Position numbers and translations under genes: made by a program
NCBI GenBank assembly: GCA_963678705.1
Contig: OY783203.1
Coordinates: 4,836,001 to 4,900,000 of the forward strand
Direction: 5' to 3'
Length of the DNA: 64,000 nt
Source: Panorpa germanica
Taxonomy: Eukaryota > Arthropoda > Insecta > Mecoptera > Panorpidae
Notes under the pieces: model-generated
What the model saw: the letters and a program-made list of their open reading frames with translations, nothing else
Told to the model about the DNA's origin: nothing
The model's database searches: none
Shown: positions 1 through 10,772 of the stretch, in pieces
Numbering within the stretch: the first letter of the stretch is position 1
Layout of the letters: each line of letters opens with the position of its first letter

Positions 1-1470
1 GAGGAAAGTATCCCAGATGTAGCATTTTGTTTATTATTCGTGTCAATATAATTAGTGTTTTCCTTGTTACGTGTTTAAGTGTTATATTTTGTATTGTGTC
101 TGGTCCTGGTGCTTTCTTATTTGGCAGTTGCTTAATTATGTTGCGAAGTTCTGAAGGTGTTGTGTAGTCTATTTCTTCATGTTTGCATGGAGAATTATTG
201 TTCAGGTAGTTGAAGACGGTAGTTTTGACCTTTTCGCTGTAGTTGGTTTTACCCATATTGTCGTTTTGTTTGTGTACTGCTTCAAACGCGTCGGCTACCG
301 CATTTGCTTTCTCCGCTGGGTTGTAAACAATTCCATCATGGGTCTGAAGTGGTGGTATTTCCTCCCTTTTCTTTGTTAACCTTTTTGCTAATGTCCAGAC
401 TTTAGCATGATGGGGTCTAATATTTAATAATGTAGTCTGCCATTTGTTATTGTTGTGTTCAATTATTTCATTTTTAATTTCCCTTGCAAGGTTGTTCATT
501 CTGGTTTTTAGTGTGGTATCTCTCGTGTTTTGCCATAGTCGTCTGATTCTATTTTTGTGTTTGATTTTATTTTTAATATGTTGTGGCAATTCTGAGTGAT
601 TGTTGCAGTTTATTAGTGGTACTGACACTTTCAGAGCTCCTTGTATTATGTGTGTAACTTCTTTTACAGTGTTGTCTATGTCTGCAACATTATTTATTTC
701 TTTTGTATGATTTATTAGTTTATCAAGGATGTCTTGGAATTTGTTCCAGTCTGCCTTGCTGTAGTCGTATCTTTCTTGTTCTTTGTTGTTTAATATTTTG
801 TTTTGTTGTAACGGAATTTTTATTATCACTGGGTTATGATCCGAATCAGTTTGAGTTAGTGTTATTGGTGTTTCCAGTATTTGTATTGCTTGCGTAAGTG
901 CTAAGTCTATATAACTTGGTGCCATGTTGTCAGCAGAGGGGTAATGTGTTGGTGCGTCGGTGTTGTGGAGAGTAATTTTGTGTATGTTGTCCAGGAGGTA
1001 TTTGTGCAGCGTATTGCCGCTTGTGTTGCTGGTAGCACAGTTCCAGGATGCATGTTTAGCGTTAAGGTCGCCCGCTATCATTACTTTATTATTCAGTTTG
1101 AACAATGTATCAAGGTCTGCTTTACTTATAACAGTGTTTGGTGTATTATAAATAGCTACTAGGGTGATTGGTTGTTGTACACATTGTATTGTAATTGCTG
1201 TTGCTTCAGTGCTATGTAGTGCCGGTAAATTAACGTATGTGTGTTTTATTGAATTTTTTATCATGACTGCTGTGCCCCCTCCCATGCTATGTGCTCTGTC
1301 GGTTCTATATATTGTGTATTTATCTAGAATTAGTCGGTGCTGCGGTTTGAGCCACGTTTCACTTAGTAGTGCAACGTCTATGTCTTCGTTTTTCATTATG
1401 TTCAATAGTTCTGCCTTGTGGGGTAGTAAGCTGTGGCAGTTCCAATATAGTACTTTTATGATTAATCTAG
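1..1470 (-). CDS. Jockey-clade LINE ORF2, endonuclease plus start of reverse transcriptase (cut by window edge)
   Basis: Read on the minus strand, one frame stays open from about 1470 to base 1 with no stop. It starts with an apurinic-type endonuclease domain: an opening like VLYWNCHSL, then LSETWLKP, a GDLNAKHASW motif and the terminal SDHNPV motif that carries catalytic Asp and His in this fold. A linker of about 200 residues follows. The first reverse-transcriptase block (NKKAPGPD) appears near base 100, and the rest of the RT lies outside the window. The frame is -1 relative to ORF1 and overlaps its end, as is common in Jockey-type elements, so the exact start is not fixed. In the family this protein nicks target DNA and copies the element RNA at the nick. 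The intact frame suggests a young copy. Confidence 0.9.
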
Positions 1471-2736
1471 TAGTGATAGGAAGCAATTTAGTAGTATTTT
1501 TAACTTTGTTTTCCTGTCTGGGGCTCTTTCTATATTGGTGATGCAATCCGAGAGTGCTTGCATTGACGGCATGGTAAAATTTGCAGTATCAGTATCTTTG
1601 TCTGTAGTGATGGATTCATTTAATTGATTGTTCGCTGTTACTATATTTGCATACGTCGTTGGCGCTCGTTGTGTTGTTCTGGGTGGTGGGATTTTCTCCG
1701 ACACTGTAACAGGTGCCGGTATTATTGTTGGTTGGTGTTGATGTGGTCTCCTTGTAGGTCTGTTTGTTGTTTTTTGCTGTGTCCTATATGTTATGTACTC
1801 GATTCTCTTGCTGCATTGGCTGTAGTTTGCCGGATGGTTCATGCCACAGAGTGCACATTCCGCTTTCCCGGTCTCTTGCTGGCATTGTCCAATTTCGTGC
1901 TCTCTTGTGCATTTTATGCACCTTGGTTTCATGCTGCAATTTTTAGCCGCGTGGCCAAAACGTTGGCAGTTGAAGCATTGCGTTACGCCACTTTTATTTT
2001 TGTATTTCTCCCAGCGTACAACGTAGTGGCAGATGTATTTTTTGTTTTTTATAAGTTCCGTTGTGTCCGTGTTGTCGTTGATTGTGATGAGATACATCGG
2101 ATATAGCACCTTCTCGTTGTTTATTTTTTTGTACATCTGCTCCACTTTTTCGGCTATTGGGGTAACGCTGTTCAGGTCTTCTTTAATGTCTTCACATGTT
2201 GTAGTTGGGTGAATCCCTTTTACAACGAATTTTCGTTTTTTGTCTTTCTGTTGTGTGTACGTGTAGTTTTCCATTTTCCATTCGTACAGTATGCTTCTGA
2301 CTTTACTGAACTCTTCATCTGTCTTTGTGTAGAGTTTAAAACTTTCTACACCGTATTTCACATTAAGATATTTGGTTGGAAGTCGGTTTCTTATTTTCTC
2401 AAAGGTGTCCGCCGGGTTTGATAACTTTATAGCTAGTACTATTGGCGGTGGTGATTTTGTTTTTGTTACTATTTCTGCGTCGCTGGTTTCCACAGTGTTT
2501 TCAATTGGCTGGAATCTGTTTGTAGTTTCCACTGGTGTTAGTTTTATTATTTTTGTTGGTTTGGCTGTATGGCGGGCACATGGCTTCTGGAAGCCATCTT
2601 CTTCCATCATCTCCACACTGCCGCTGCTATTAGTTCTTTTTTTATTGTTTTTCATTGTGGACTTATCATGGTCTAGGTCTAGACAACCAATACCTTGATT
2701 TACGTCTTTTATATATTGTTCTACGTCATATACCAT
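1462..2736 (-). CDS. Jockey-clade LINE ORF1, gag-like nucleic-acid-binding protein
   Basis: Uninterrupted frame of 424 codons from the ATG at 2736. An in-frame GTG 18 bases upstream is not needed. The N-terminal 60 residues are charged and low-complexity. The middle has the pre-zinc-finger domain typical of Jockey gag proteins (KFVVKGIHPTTTCEDI, near residues 170-185). Three zinc knuckles follow at about residues 254-308: CX2CX4HX4C, CX2CX3HX4C and CX2CX3HX6C. A Pro/Thr/Gln-rich tail comes next. In the family this protein coats element RNA and takes it to the nucleus. Its last codons overlap ORF2. A decayed relative in the opposite orientation lies just to the right. Confidence 0.92.
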   Translation of the reverse strand: MVYDVEQYIKDVNQGIGCLDLDHDKSTMKNNKKRTNSSGSVEMMEEDGFQKPCARHTAKPTKIIKLTPVETTNRFQPIENTVETSDAEIVTKTKSPPPIVLAIKLSNPADTFEKIRNRLPTKYLNVKYGVESFKLYTKTDEEFSKVRSILYEWKMENYTYTQQKDKKRKFVVKGIHPTTTCEDIKEDLNSVTPIAEKVEQMYKKINNEKVLYPMYLITINDNTDTTELIKNKKYICHYVVRWEKYKNKSGVTQCFNCQRFGHAAKNCSMKPRCIKCTREHEIGQCQQETGKAECALCGMNHPANYSQCSKRIEYITYRTQQKTTNRPTRRPHQHQPTIIPAPVTVSEKIPPPRTTQRAPTTYANIVTANNQLNESITTDKDTDTANFTMPSMQALSDCITNIERAPDRKTKLKILLNCFLSLLD

Positions 2737-2844
2737 CAAGCACTTTAACTTCACTTGTACACTTCACTAATCACTTCCTTAACTTCTGTGCCTTCTGTGA
2801 TCTATATTCTCTCAATCCTTCCTTCCTTCTCCTTTTATCTGTGC

Positions 2845-3140
2845 CAACGAAGAAACTTTAACAATTTTTTCTTCTACACAAAGTCTAGTAGTACACATAT
2901 CTGGAGATTGGAAACATGCGCATGTATTGTTCACTGCCGCCATCTGTTGATTATTTGTGATATAACAATGGTCATTTTCTTACGACTGTTTTAAAAAACT
3001 AAGAATCATTAATTGAGAATATGAAATATTGTCCTGTAAAGAAAATTATAGCAAGCGGAATTCAATTTTTTATAAAATATGTTGGAAGTAAGATACTTTT
3101 GATCGTTTTCGAATTTCAACGATTGGTCATTGGTCAACCC
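2845..3140. repeat. About 300-bp sequence at the 5' side of the LINE, second copy at 9551-9860
   Basis: From the ACGAAGAAA at about 2847 to the ATTGGTCATT near 3130 the sequence matches 9551-9860 with scattered changes. Shared landmarks include a TCTAGTAGTACAC segment, CATGCGCATG and CTGCCGCCATCTGTTG. It lies just upstream of LINE ORF1 on the minus strand, so it may be the LINE 5' UTR and promoter. It is also directly followed on the plus strand by an inverted, decayed LINE ORF1, so it could belong to either element or to a separate repeat. Confidence 0.7.
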
Positions 3141-3143
3141 GAC

Positions 3144-3620
3144 AAAAATCAAGAAAATATCAACTATGTTTCAGCCAATCGAGAGCACCATGGACTGTAA
3201 CGAAGCAGAGATAGTACCCAAACCATCAACTCCAATTGTCTTAGCTACAAAATTAGCAAACCTTGCAGATATTTAAAAAAATTAGAAGTAAACTTGCAAG
3301 TTAAATGTAAGTTTCTAAATGTAAAGTATGGTGTACATAGCTTTAAACTCTACACAAAAACCGTTGATGTCTTCCGCAAAATTCCAAATAATATAAATGA
3401 ATAAAAATTAGAGAACTACACCTATGCGCAGCAGAGAGATAAAGGAAAAAAATACGTCATTAAAGAAATACACCCAAGGACAACATTCGAGGATATAAAA
3501 GAGGATCTAAAGAATATAACACCAATCGCTCATGAAGAAGAACAAATGTTCAAAAGAATAAACAACGACAATGTTATGCATCCCATGTATATCGTAACCA
3601 TCAATGACACGGGTTCGTAA
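3144..3620 (+). pseudogene. Decayed LINE ORF1 fragment facing the intact LINE
   Basis: The plus-strand translation follows LINE ORF1 (1462-2736) over about 160 residues. FQPIES matches FQPIEN, PIVLATKLANLAD matches PIVLAIKLSNPAD, and YTYAQQRDKGKKYVIKEIHP matches the pre-knuckle domain. There are in-frame stops (the TAA after LADI near 3275, another near 3400) and frame changes. It ends before the zinc knuckles. It is related to but clearly older than the intact element, and lies in the opposite orientation, so the two ORF1s are head to head around the 2845-3140 repeat. Confidence 0.85.
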
Positions 3621-3852
3621 GTAAAAATGCGAATTTTATCAGTGAAAATTTAAAAATTTAGTACCGCAAGGAATATTTAGACATTTTCTTATATTAAAAA
3701 CATTAATAAACACATATATACATTTTTTATTTTCTTGGGAACGTCCTTTTCTTAAGACTGTGCATTCTATCTTAAGATAAAATTATCTTGCCAGCACAGA
3801 AAGAGAACAAGGAGAAATTTTGGCTTACTACTTCTTTTTATGGAAGTACCTT

Positions 3853-4460
3853 CCCAGTAAACAATTTGGTGAAGTGCCCTATTTGGTGAAGTTCGAGTCA
3901 CTCGTACAATTCTATTCTAACGCTTTACAAGTTCTCTACCTGTCACAGATTTTGTTTTAGTTGTTAGAATTTTTTCATAATAATATTCTTTCTTTTTCCA
4001 ACATCATTCATTAAGTATTTCTGTTTCTTTCCCACATGGATATATTTTTTTTAAGTTCACTTTCATCTCATTTATTCCAAAGTGAGAGAGAAACGGGATG
4101 CGGTTAGACAAGTAAAATATATTTTTCACCGTTACACTTGTATAATATTTTGTTCAGTACAGTATGCTTAAAGTATATGCTATCCTTTTTCAACAAATAT
4201 TTCTTTAATGGTAATAGACAGACGCTATCTCCCTCAATCCCCGAATATAATGTATATAAACATTAAAGTTTATAACTCCGGTCATAAATTATAAACCGAC
4301 TCCGCTTTTAATTCAGCAGTGAACCGTCGTTGCGATCTCTGTAGGTCATAAAAAGGGCCTTTCCTATGAACGACTGAATAGAAAACGAACACGTTCCAGA
4401 CAAAAAACTCATGATATGTAATAGAAATTAAGTAGAATTTACTCCAAAATGTTTACTGGG
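3853..4460. mobile_element. Non-autonomous DNA element with CCCAGTAAAC ends, copy A
   Basis: It starts with CCCAGTAAACAATTTGGTGA and ends with the near inverse (ACTCCAAAATGTTTACTGGG), so it has terminal inverted repeats of about 20 bp. It has no coding capacity. The interior matches 56714-57598 closely, including CGGTCATAAATTATAAACCGACTCCG and AAAAAGGGCCTTTCC. Shorter relatives with the same ends are at 5882, 11706, 28597 and 51795. I found no convincing target duplication, so the superfamily is open. Confidence 0.8.
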
Positions 4461-5133
4461 TTTGATATCAATAGTTTAATCAAATGTAATAGAAATTTAT
4501 CTAATTACAAATCCGCCTCTGTTAACAACTGTTCCACATTTTGCTCCATTTTCTATTGGCATGACATTTCCATGACTGCTTCCTTTTATGATGAGGACAA
4601 ATTGCATGATTTATGACCAAAACTTAATTTATAAATATCTTCAATGGAGAATGGAAAAGAATTATAACGAAATTGCGTGCTATAAAAATGATCCCACTTC
4701 CTCTATCCTTCCCCCCCTGCGTCTCAACAAGAAACTTTAATAGAACACGAAGCCATTTTTATAACGTCCATATTAGTTTGTTGCGAGGGTAAACACAAAA
4801 TTAAGGGATGAAATGACTCTACCGTTAGCTATTCAACTTATATAACAGGGGATAGATATTAGATGTGCTTACATGGGGTAAATGGGGTTGTTTAAAGAAG
4901 CTGCTATATGTTATATGGTTATGTGTTTCAAATACATACAATCCCAAATATAATCTTATGATAATTTTTATATAACCTACATTGACATTTTTCATGAGTG
5001 CCATTTGTCATGTGTAGATTTTGATTCAAGGTCAATGGGGAAGAGATATAAAAATAATAATATGAAAGAATTTGTATTATAATTTAAATAATTTGATGTA
5101 TAGCAATAATCCTTAACACCACTGCGCAATAAG
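4461..5133. other. AT-rich spacer, no gene seen
   Basis: No open frame with recognisable protein similarity on either strand. The short G/C-richer piece around 4690-4730 (CCTTCCCCCCCTGCG) shows no structure I can name. Confidence 0.5.
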
Positions 5134-5338
5134 TATAGTCCAAATCACGATAGTTCGGCGGTGACTTATACTTAAAAGTGGTTATAAGAGCGAAATAAAT
5201 CTATAATACGATAATGAATGTTATCTTATTCGTTTCTATATACATTATAGATTTTTTGTTTTAGTTATATCGGCAGTTTATACCTCACAACCTGTTGTAA
5301 GTATGAGTCGCCGCCGAACTCTCGTAATTTAAACTATA
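5134..5338. mobile_element. MITE with 40-bp TATAGTYCAAAT terminal inverted repeats, copy 1
   Basis: The left end reads TATAGTCCAAATCACGATAG and continues TTCGGCGGTGACTTATACTTA. The right end is its inverse with a few changes (…CTCGTAATTTAAACTATA). The arms are about 40 bp and flank about 125 bp of non-coding AT-rich DNA. A second copy lies in the opposite orientation at 44329-44546 and matches through the interior. TA at both edges fits a Tc1/mariner-type target, but this is inference. Confidence 0.85.
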
Positions 5339-5881
5339 TTAATTTTGTTTTGTATTTAATTTAAATTGTTTAGCATATGGCAATACGCGTAGTCATTCAC
5401 AGTACCATTTTTAATTTAATTTTTAAGTTTTCTTAGTTTTTTTAGAACCTTTAAATTAATGTTAATGTTTTAAATGTAAAATATTAAATTAAGAAAAACT
5501 ATATTATATTATAACCTCCAAACTGTGATAATCTGAGTCAAAATGCAGTAGGATTTACTCTTAAAAGAAGTTTAATGTCACTTTCTGAAAAATATAGAAG
5601 TGAATGCAATCTCTATTACTAATTGTTATTAAAAATAAGAAATTGAATTATTTCAGATACAATTTTGTCGAACTGTCAAAATTTATATTACTAACGATGC
5701 ATACACATCAACTAAATTAACTAATTAACTTAAATTAAAACATAAATGTGAAAAGGAATGCTTAGACGAAAACCTGAAATCTAGATTACAATATTAAATA
5801 AAAACAGTAAATTAAATATCAAAACAGTGAGTAGGGGAATGAGGCTTTAAGCAAGATTTTAGTCAACTTCCACATTATATA
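5339..5881. other. AT-rich spacer, no gene seen
   Basis: Dominated by TTTAA-type low-complexity sequence; nothing recognisable on either strand. Confidence 0.5.
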
Positions 5882-6066
5882 CCCAGTAAATTTGTGAAAT
5901 ATTCCGTTTCGTGAAATTTCTGCCATTATTGCACTTCAATTGTAGTTCACACCAACTAGAATTCTGAGGATTTTGACAGGTGAAGTGGTTTCACCATGTG
6001 TAACCAAAAACAATGGCATTGAAATATGAAAATTGAACTTAAAGCGAACTCTTTCAGGACAAACAT
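5882..6066. mobile_element. Truncated CCCAGTAAAC element
   Basis: Starts CCCAGTAAATTTGTGAAAT and follows the short subfamily (compare 11706-11950) through GTGGTTTCACCATGTGTAACC and CGAACTCTTTCAGGACAAA. It then stops matching, so the right terminal repeat is missing. Confidence 0.65.
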
Positions 6067-6210
6067 TTGAATAAATATGTTAATAAATAGTTTAATGTTA
6101 AACCACGTAAAGCAGAAATATGAAGCATCATACAATTATGTAATGAGAATAACGTTGACAAGTAGCACCATCAGAAATATATAATATACTAATACATAAA
6201 TACTGACATA

Positions 6211-6283
6211 TAGTATATTCTTTTAGGTTATGTCATAAATTTTGTTAATAACAGTATTTCTGATTTGTAATATATGTATTATA
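6211..6283 (+). repeat. 73-bp direct repeat, left of the mariner element
   Basis: TAGTATATTCTTTTAGGTTA … TGTATTATA. It is repeated base for base at 6973-7045. The two copies abut the ends of the mariner element exactly. Confidence 0.95.
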
Positions 6284-6972
6284 CGAGGCATGTTTTTTAA
6301 CTAAGTACCGTTTTGCGATTCCGCCTTTGCAGCGCTACGCGTTCCGGGCAATGGCGCTGGTTACCTACATCTCTTATCTACGCACTGACGCCATTACAGT
6401 CTGATTCTTCATTGTATACGTTGTTTACTGAGTGTTTAAGATGCCTCCGACAATCGTGAGTCCCGGCGATTGTGAAGTACGGGCTGTTATACGATTTCTT
6501 AGTGCTATAGGCGTAAAACCGATCGATATTCATCGTGAGATCTGTGAAGTTTACGGACAAAACATTATGAGTGATGGAATGGTAAGGAAATGGGTGAGAG
6601 CATTTAAAGATGGCCGCACAAATGTGCATGATGAAGAACGGAGTGGGCGTCCTTCGGTCTTTAATGAAGATTTTGTGCAGAAAGTGGAAGAAAAGGTGAG
6701 AGAAAACAGACGCTTTACAATTTCATCAATGTGCGACTGGTTTCCTCAATATTCTCGTAGTGCTTTGTATCGCATTGTTAATAAGTCAGGCGGCAGAATT
6801 TTATGAGGAGGGTATTCAAAAACTGGTGCCACGTTATGACAAGTGCCTCAATATTCACGGAAATTATGTAGAAAAGTAGATTAAGGTACAGGCTTTCATG
6901 TAAAAATAAAATTATTGCGATATCTTTGCACGTCTTTTTTTAATTCCAAAACGGTACTTACTTAAAGCCTCG
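6284..6972 (+). mobile_element. Internally deleted mariner element with TIRs
   Basis: The ends are inverse: CGAGGCATGTTTTTTAACTA then AGTACCGTTTTG on the left, and CAAAACGGTACTTACTTAAA then GCCTCG on the right, about 28 bp, with TA at each edge. At 689 bp it is about half the usual 1.3 kb. It keeps the transposase N-terminus (6441-6806) and, in another frame, the last 28 codons (about 6796-6879, FYEEGIQKLVPRYDKCLN). The catalytic middle with the three Asp residues is gone. The 73-bp repeats on both sides are far longer than the normal TA duplication. Confidence 0.9.
6441..6806 (+). CDS. Mariner transposase N-terminal DNA-binding domain only
   Basis: 121 codons from the ATG at 6441. It has the paired helix-turn-helix region of mariner-family transposases: CEVRAVIRFLSAIGVKPIDIHREI for the first unit, then the linker with FKDGRTNVHDEERSGRPS, and a second HTH (RFTISSMCDWFPQYSRSALYRIV). 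A complete transposase is about 345 residues. Here the frame leaves family sequence after YRIV and stops 8 residues later, at the internal deletion. The product would bind DNA but could not cut. It may be inert or could interfere with full-length transposases of its family; nothing here shows expression. Confidence 0.8.
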   Translation: MPPTIVSPGDCEVRAVIRFLSAIGVKPIDIHREICEVYGQNIMSDGMVRKWVRAFKDGRTNVHDEERSGRPSVFNEDFVQKVEEKVRENRRFTISSMCDWFPQYSRSALYRIVNKSGGRIL

Positions 6973-7045
6973 TAGTATATTCTTTTAGGTTATGTCATAA
7001 ATTTTGTTAATAACAGTATTTCTGATTTGTAATATATGTATTATA
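6973..7045 (+). repeat. 73-bp direct repeat, right of the mariner element
   Basis: Exact copy of 6211-6283. It begins at the TA that follows the right terminal inverted repeat. Confidence 0.95.
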
Positions 7046-7659
7046 TTTCTAACAATAACGCAAACGTTTACTTAGTTATAGTTATTGCACGTGTATATTA
7101 TATAAAAAATATATTAAAATGGAAATAAACAAGTATCTTACTATAGATCAGAATCGCAGATAAAAGAAATTGCTTTTATATTTAACATTAACATTAACAT
7201 TATCCAATTACCATTTTTATGTACAAAACATAACCTCTAAAACAATGTAATAAATTGTAAATAAAATAAACAAATACTGGAAATAACAAATTCATAATAA
7301 TTTTATGATATATTTAAATGTTTCTTTACGTATAATAAAATGTTATATATTTTTGTTATTAAACACTGGTAGTTACGCACCTAATTTACGTGTTATATGT
7401 AAAAAAAAGAAAATGATTCATTTTTGTATTTGCAATATAAGGTTTAAAGGTTAGAGATGAAAATTGCAAGCTTTTACCATCGTTAGCTATCAGCGAGAAC
7501 CACCATCTTGAATATATTTGTTAAAATAAAATGGTTCACACTATACGAGTATTTTAATAAATTAACATGTACATTTTTATTCTTAAATGTGTAAGTATTG
7601 TTGCTTTGTTGGTTATTGAAGGCGGACAGCAGTATGGAATAAGATTCGCGGGACTTGGA

Positions 7660-7660
<1 letters not shown>
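7046..7660. other. AT-rich spacer, no gene seen
   Basis: No similarity recognised. Ends at a TA microsatellite. Confidence 0.5.
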
Positions 7661-7728
<68 letters not shown>

Positions 7729-7740
7729 ATATGTATATAT
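7661..7740. repeat. TA dinucleotide microsatellite
   Basis: About 80 bp of nearly uninterrupted (AT)n with a few C and G interruptions. Confidence 0.95.
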
Positions 7741-9550
7741 CTGCTTTATAATATGTAATATACAGTTTGCTACATTTTTGGAGTTATTTTTTTGATGTCG
7801 TTGTGGGTAATAATAATTTTATGTGATCTCTTTTATCGGCGAATGTCGAAGCACGTTGACCGTTAATATTAAATTCGCATGCGGTCATATTCTGTTTTAT
7901 GGATTATAAAAGCACAATACGAGATGGTAGTACGGAAACGGATTGGTTTACATTCGAACTTCTAACTGTGAATAAAATTTTATAAAATAGTATATATAGA
8001 TAAACTTGTTTCTCATCGGACAATTGTTTTTTAATTAATCACCATAATATAAAAGATAAAACATTTTATTAGTAAAGCTGCGTTTAAAGGAAAGTGGATT
8101 AAATAGATCGATACTACGTCATTTTAAAAATCACTGACGTCATAGTACAATTCATATTATATTATATACATTTGCATATATATACATATATATATACATT
8201 TATACACGCCATATATATTGCTATATTGCTGATGACCAAATTTTGGTCGAAAGATCTCTAATAAAATTAATACCATAAGAAATTTTGCGCTTTTCTCTAA
8301 AATCATTTTTAAATTGATTTCTCAAGCGCCTAACTCAAATATATATCATTCTATATACGTATATAATAATAAGCAATAAAAAGAAATGCCTCCAATCACA
8401 ACTCAATCACAGATATACAGATATTGATGTAAATATCATCAATAAAATGCACTCTGTCTGTTAACCATCATCCGTTAATAATAGTGCAGGTGGCAATTGA
8501 CTTTCGTGAAGTGTAACTGTTACTGGATACAATGATTTTTCCCGAAGAAAATTATTACTTATTTTGACTAGATGTATTTGATTCCGGTGGAAAAATTGTG
8601 ATTAGATACAATTGTTTTTAGCCAGGCCTAAAAGCATAAGGTTAATCTGGCACCGCTCACATCCTCATTCTTCATCTAATGTCGCACGACGGGTAGGGAT
8701 GATATTGTAAAATATTTCACAAAGTGACAGATGTCATCCCACAATTTATTCTGTCGTTGTAATTGACCTGTTTTTGATGCACTTTCCTAGATCATTTTAA
8801 ATCTTGCAAATAGTCTGACAAGAATTTCAAAGATCTTAAAAATATTTTAAACTTACTTGCATTGTAAACGAGCCCACTGACACAATTTTATAAGAGACTT
8901 TCCTTAGAAAAACATAACCTATAATATAAAATTTTATAAGAGACATTCGCCTGGTCCAAAATATTTACATAAGAGATGATGCATTAGATAATAAATGTGG
9001 TTAACAACTAAGTACTCCGTTTTAATGGATGAATATAGGGCGTTTAGCAGCGTATCCTAAAAAAATAGTGTACACATTTTCTGAGCCATATTCATAGCTA
9101 TTTTTCTTGGCGAAACACATGCGAGGTGTATAGCAAAAGCCATTTACTGCTTGAAAGGCCCCCGAAACATGACAGGTTGGAGCACAGCACTTTTAAAATA
9201 GGATTGTAATTCCGAAGATCTGAAAAAAATTTAAACCTGGACATGGGCCTTCAAGATCGCAGTGCCTTGTAGCATTTGTCACTTTTGCTATGGTTAATAC
9301 GGCACTGATGGATCTATTTTTAATCCTATTACTATTAATATTTAGATGTGTTACAATCTTCAAAACACCACTCAGATTGCAATGGTCTCCAAATATTCAA
9401 ATCGATGGATTTGAAAAAACGATCATCGATGATTACTGGACCTCAAGACCTGAAATCTGCCTCACGTTTGGAAACCAACGCACTAAAACTTTGCGACGTA
9501 AAAAACGTTTTATAGTCACTCAGTTATCATCATAGTGGATGTCACATCAA
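7741..9550. other. Spacer without a supported gene
   Basis: AT-rich sequence with a second short TA-rich tract at 8158-8215. An 81-codon frame at 9290-9535 has a hydrophobic start but matches nothing I know and has no splice or codon-bias support. Confidence 0.45.
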
Positions 9551-9860
9551 GATCGACGAAGAAATTTTCACAATTTTTTCTTCTACACAAAGTCTAGTAG
9601 TACACGTATCTGGAAATTGGAAACATGCGCATGCATTGTTCACTGCCGCCATCTGTTGATTATTTGTGATATAACAATGGTCATTTTCTTACGACTGTTT
9701 TGAAAAACTAAGAATTATTAATTGAGAATATGAAATATTGTCCTGTAAAGAAGATTATACCAATCGGAATTCAATTTTTTATAAAATATGTTGAAAGTGA
9801 GATACTAAGTAAGTTTTCGAATTTCAACGATTGGCCATTATGGAAGAGAATGATTTTCAG
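9551..9860. repeat. Second copy of the 300-bp LINE-adjacent repeat
   Basis: Matches 2845-3140 in the same orientation with roughly one change per 15-20 bases. There is no LINE coding sequence next to it here. Confidence 0.75.
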
Positions 9861-9986
9861 AAGTCATGTGCCCGCCACACAACGAACCCGCATTATTTTG
9901 TCAAATATGTATAAATTATAATATAATCTAAATAATATATAATAAGATTTTGAACTACTCTTTTAAATGTCGCATCGCACGCGTTA

Positions 9987-10074
9987 TACGCATTGTACGC
10001 ACTATTCGCATTATTTGCTCTATTTGCACTATTCGCACTATTCGCACTATACGCACCATACGTACCATACGCAG
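9987..10074. repeat. 9-bp minisatellite (TACGCACTA-type)
   Basis: About ten tandem units of nine bases, consensus TWCGCACTA: TACGCATTG, TACGCACTA, TTCGCATTA, TTTGCTCTA, TTTGCACTA, TTCGCACTA twice, TACGCACCA, TACGTACCA. Unit variation suggests it is not newly made. Confidence 0.9.
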
Positions 10075-10204
10075 TAAATAAACTATACCATACGTACCAT
10101 AAATATATTGAAAAGATAATAATAAATTGATAACATTTACTGGTTTTGTTTAATTTTAAATTAACCCCGTCGAAGAGCGACGTATTTTTAATGTATATTA
10201 TCTG

Positions 10205-10380
10205 AATTCAATAAAATAATTTGTAATTTCATTTCAAATTTTAATTCCATTTTCAAATTGAAATATTTAACTTGTTCAATATTAAATTAATTTTTCCCAT
10301 AAACTGACTAAAAACAATATTTTTTCAACAAAATATAATTTTTTTTTAATATTCAAAATTTATTCGTTATTTGAGGTTAT
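10205..10380. repeat. Dispersed AT-rich repeat, copy 1 of 3
   Basis: Shares AAATTTTAATTCC, AAATTGAAATATTTAACT and AACTGACTAAAAA with 13865-14135, and TTCAACAAAATATAA and TTATTCGTTA with both 13865-14135 and 18600-18770. Confidence 0.65.
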
Positions 10381-10772
10381 TTCTAGGTATTTACATAACC
10401 TAGAAATCGGAGCGTAATGGTATCGGAGTGTAATGGTATGACGAGGAAAATTACAATTACCAAATACATACTAGTTACTTATTGTATTTATAAAACTTAC
10501 GCGTATTAATAGCAATATTTCTTCTAAAGCCACTGATTACAATATTTATTTATTGTTGTTTAAGAGAAACTGTCACTTTGAATTGTTCTAAAATAATATG
10601 TCATTCAAAACAAGACACTATCTTAAACTACTATCTAGTATGCAAATGTTAAACAAAATCAGTAACAAGTCAGTAACAGTAACAGTGAGCCTGTAAGCCA
10701 GTACAACCTTCGGCAGTGCGTTTGTGAGTTTTATTATTTTGTGTTTGATATTTGACGATTAATTAACTAAAT

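Noticed and set aside
179-2861. Many open frames on the plus strand at 179-2861
   Set aside because: They are antisense shadows of the LINE ORF1 and ORF2; none has a domain and the minus strand explains the openness.
7567-7758. Frames rich in Tyr-Ile here and at 52872-53114 and 53949-54143
   Set aside because: Translations of TA microsatellites.
8229-8256. Hammerhead-ribozyme-like CTGATGA … stem … GAAA
   Set aside because: The GACCAAA/TTTGGTC stem places two extra bases before GAAA and uses the conserved GA of the core; stems I and III are not visible.
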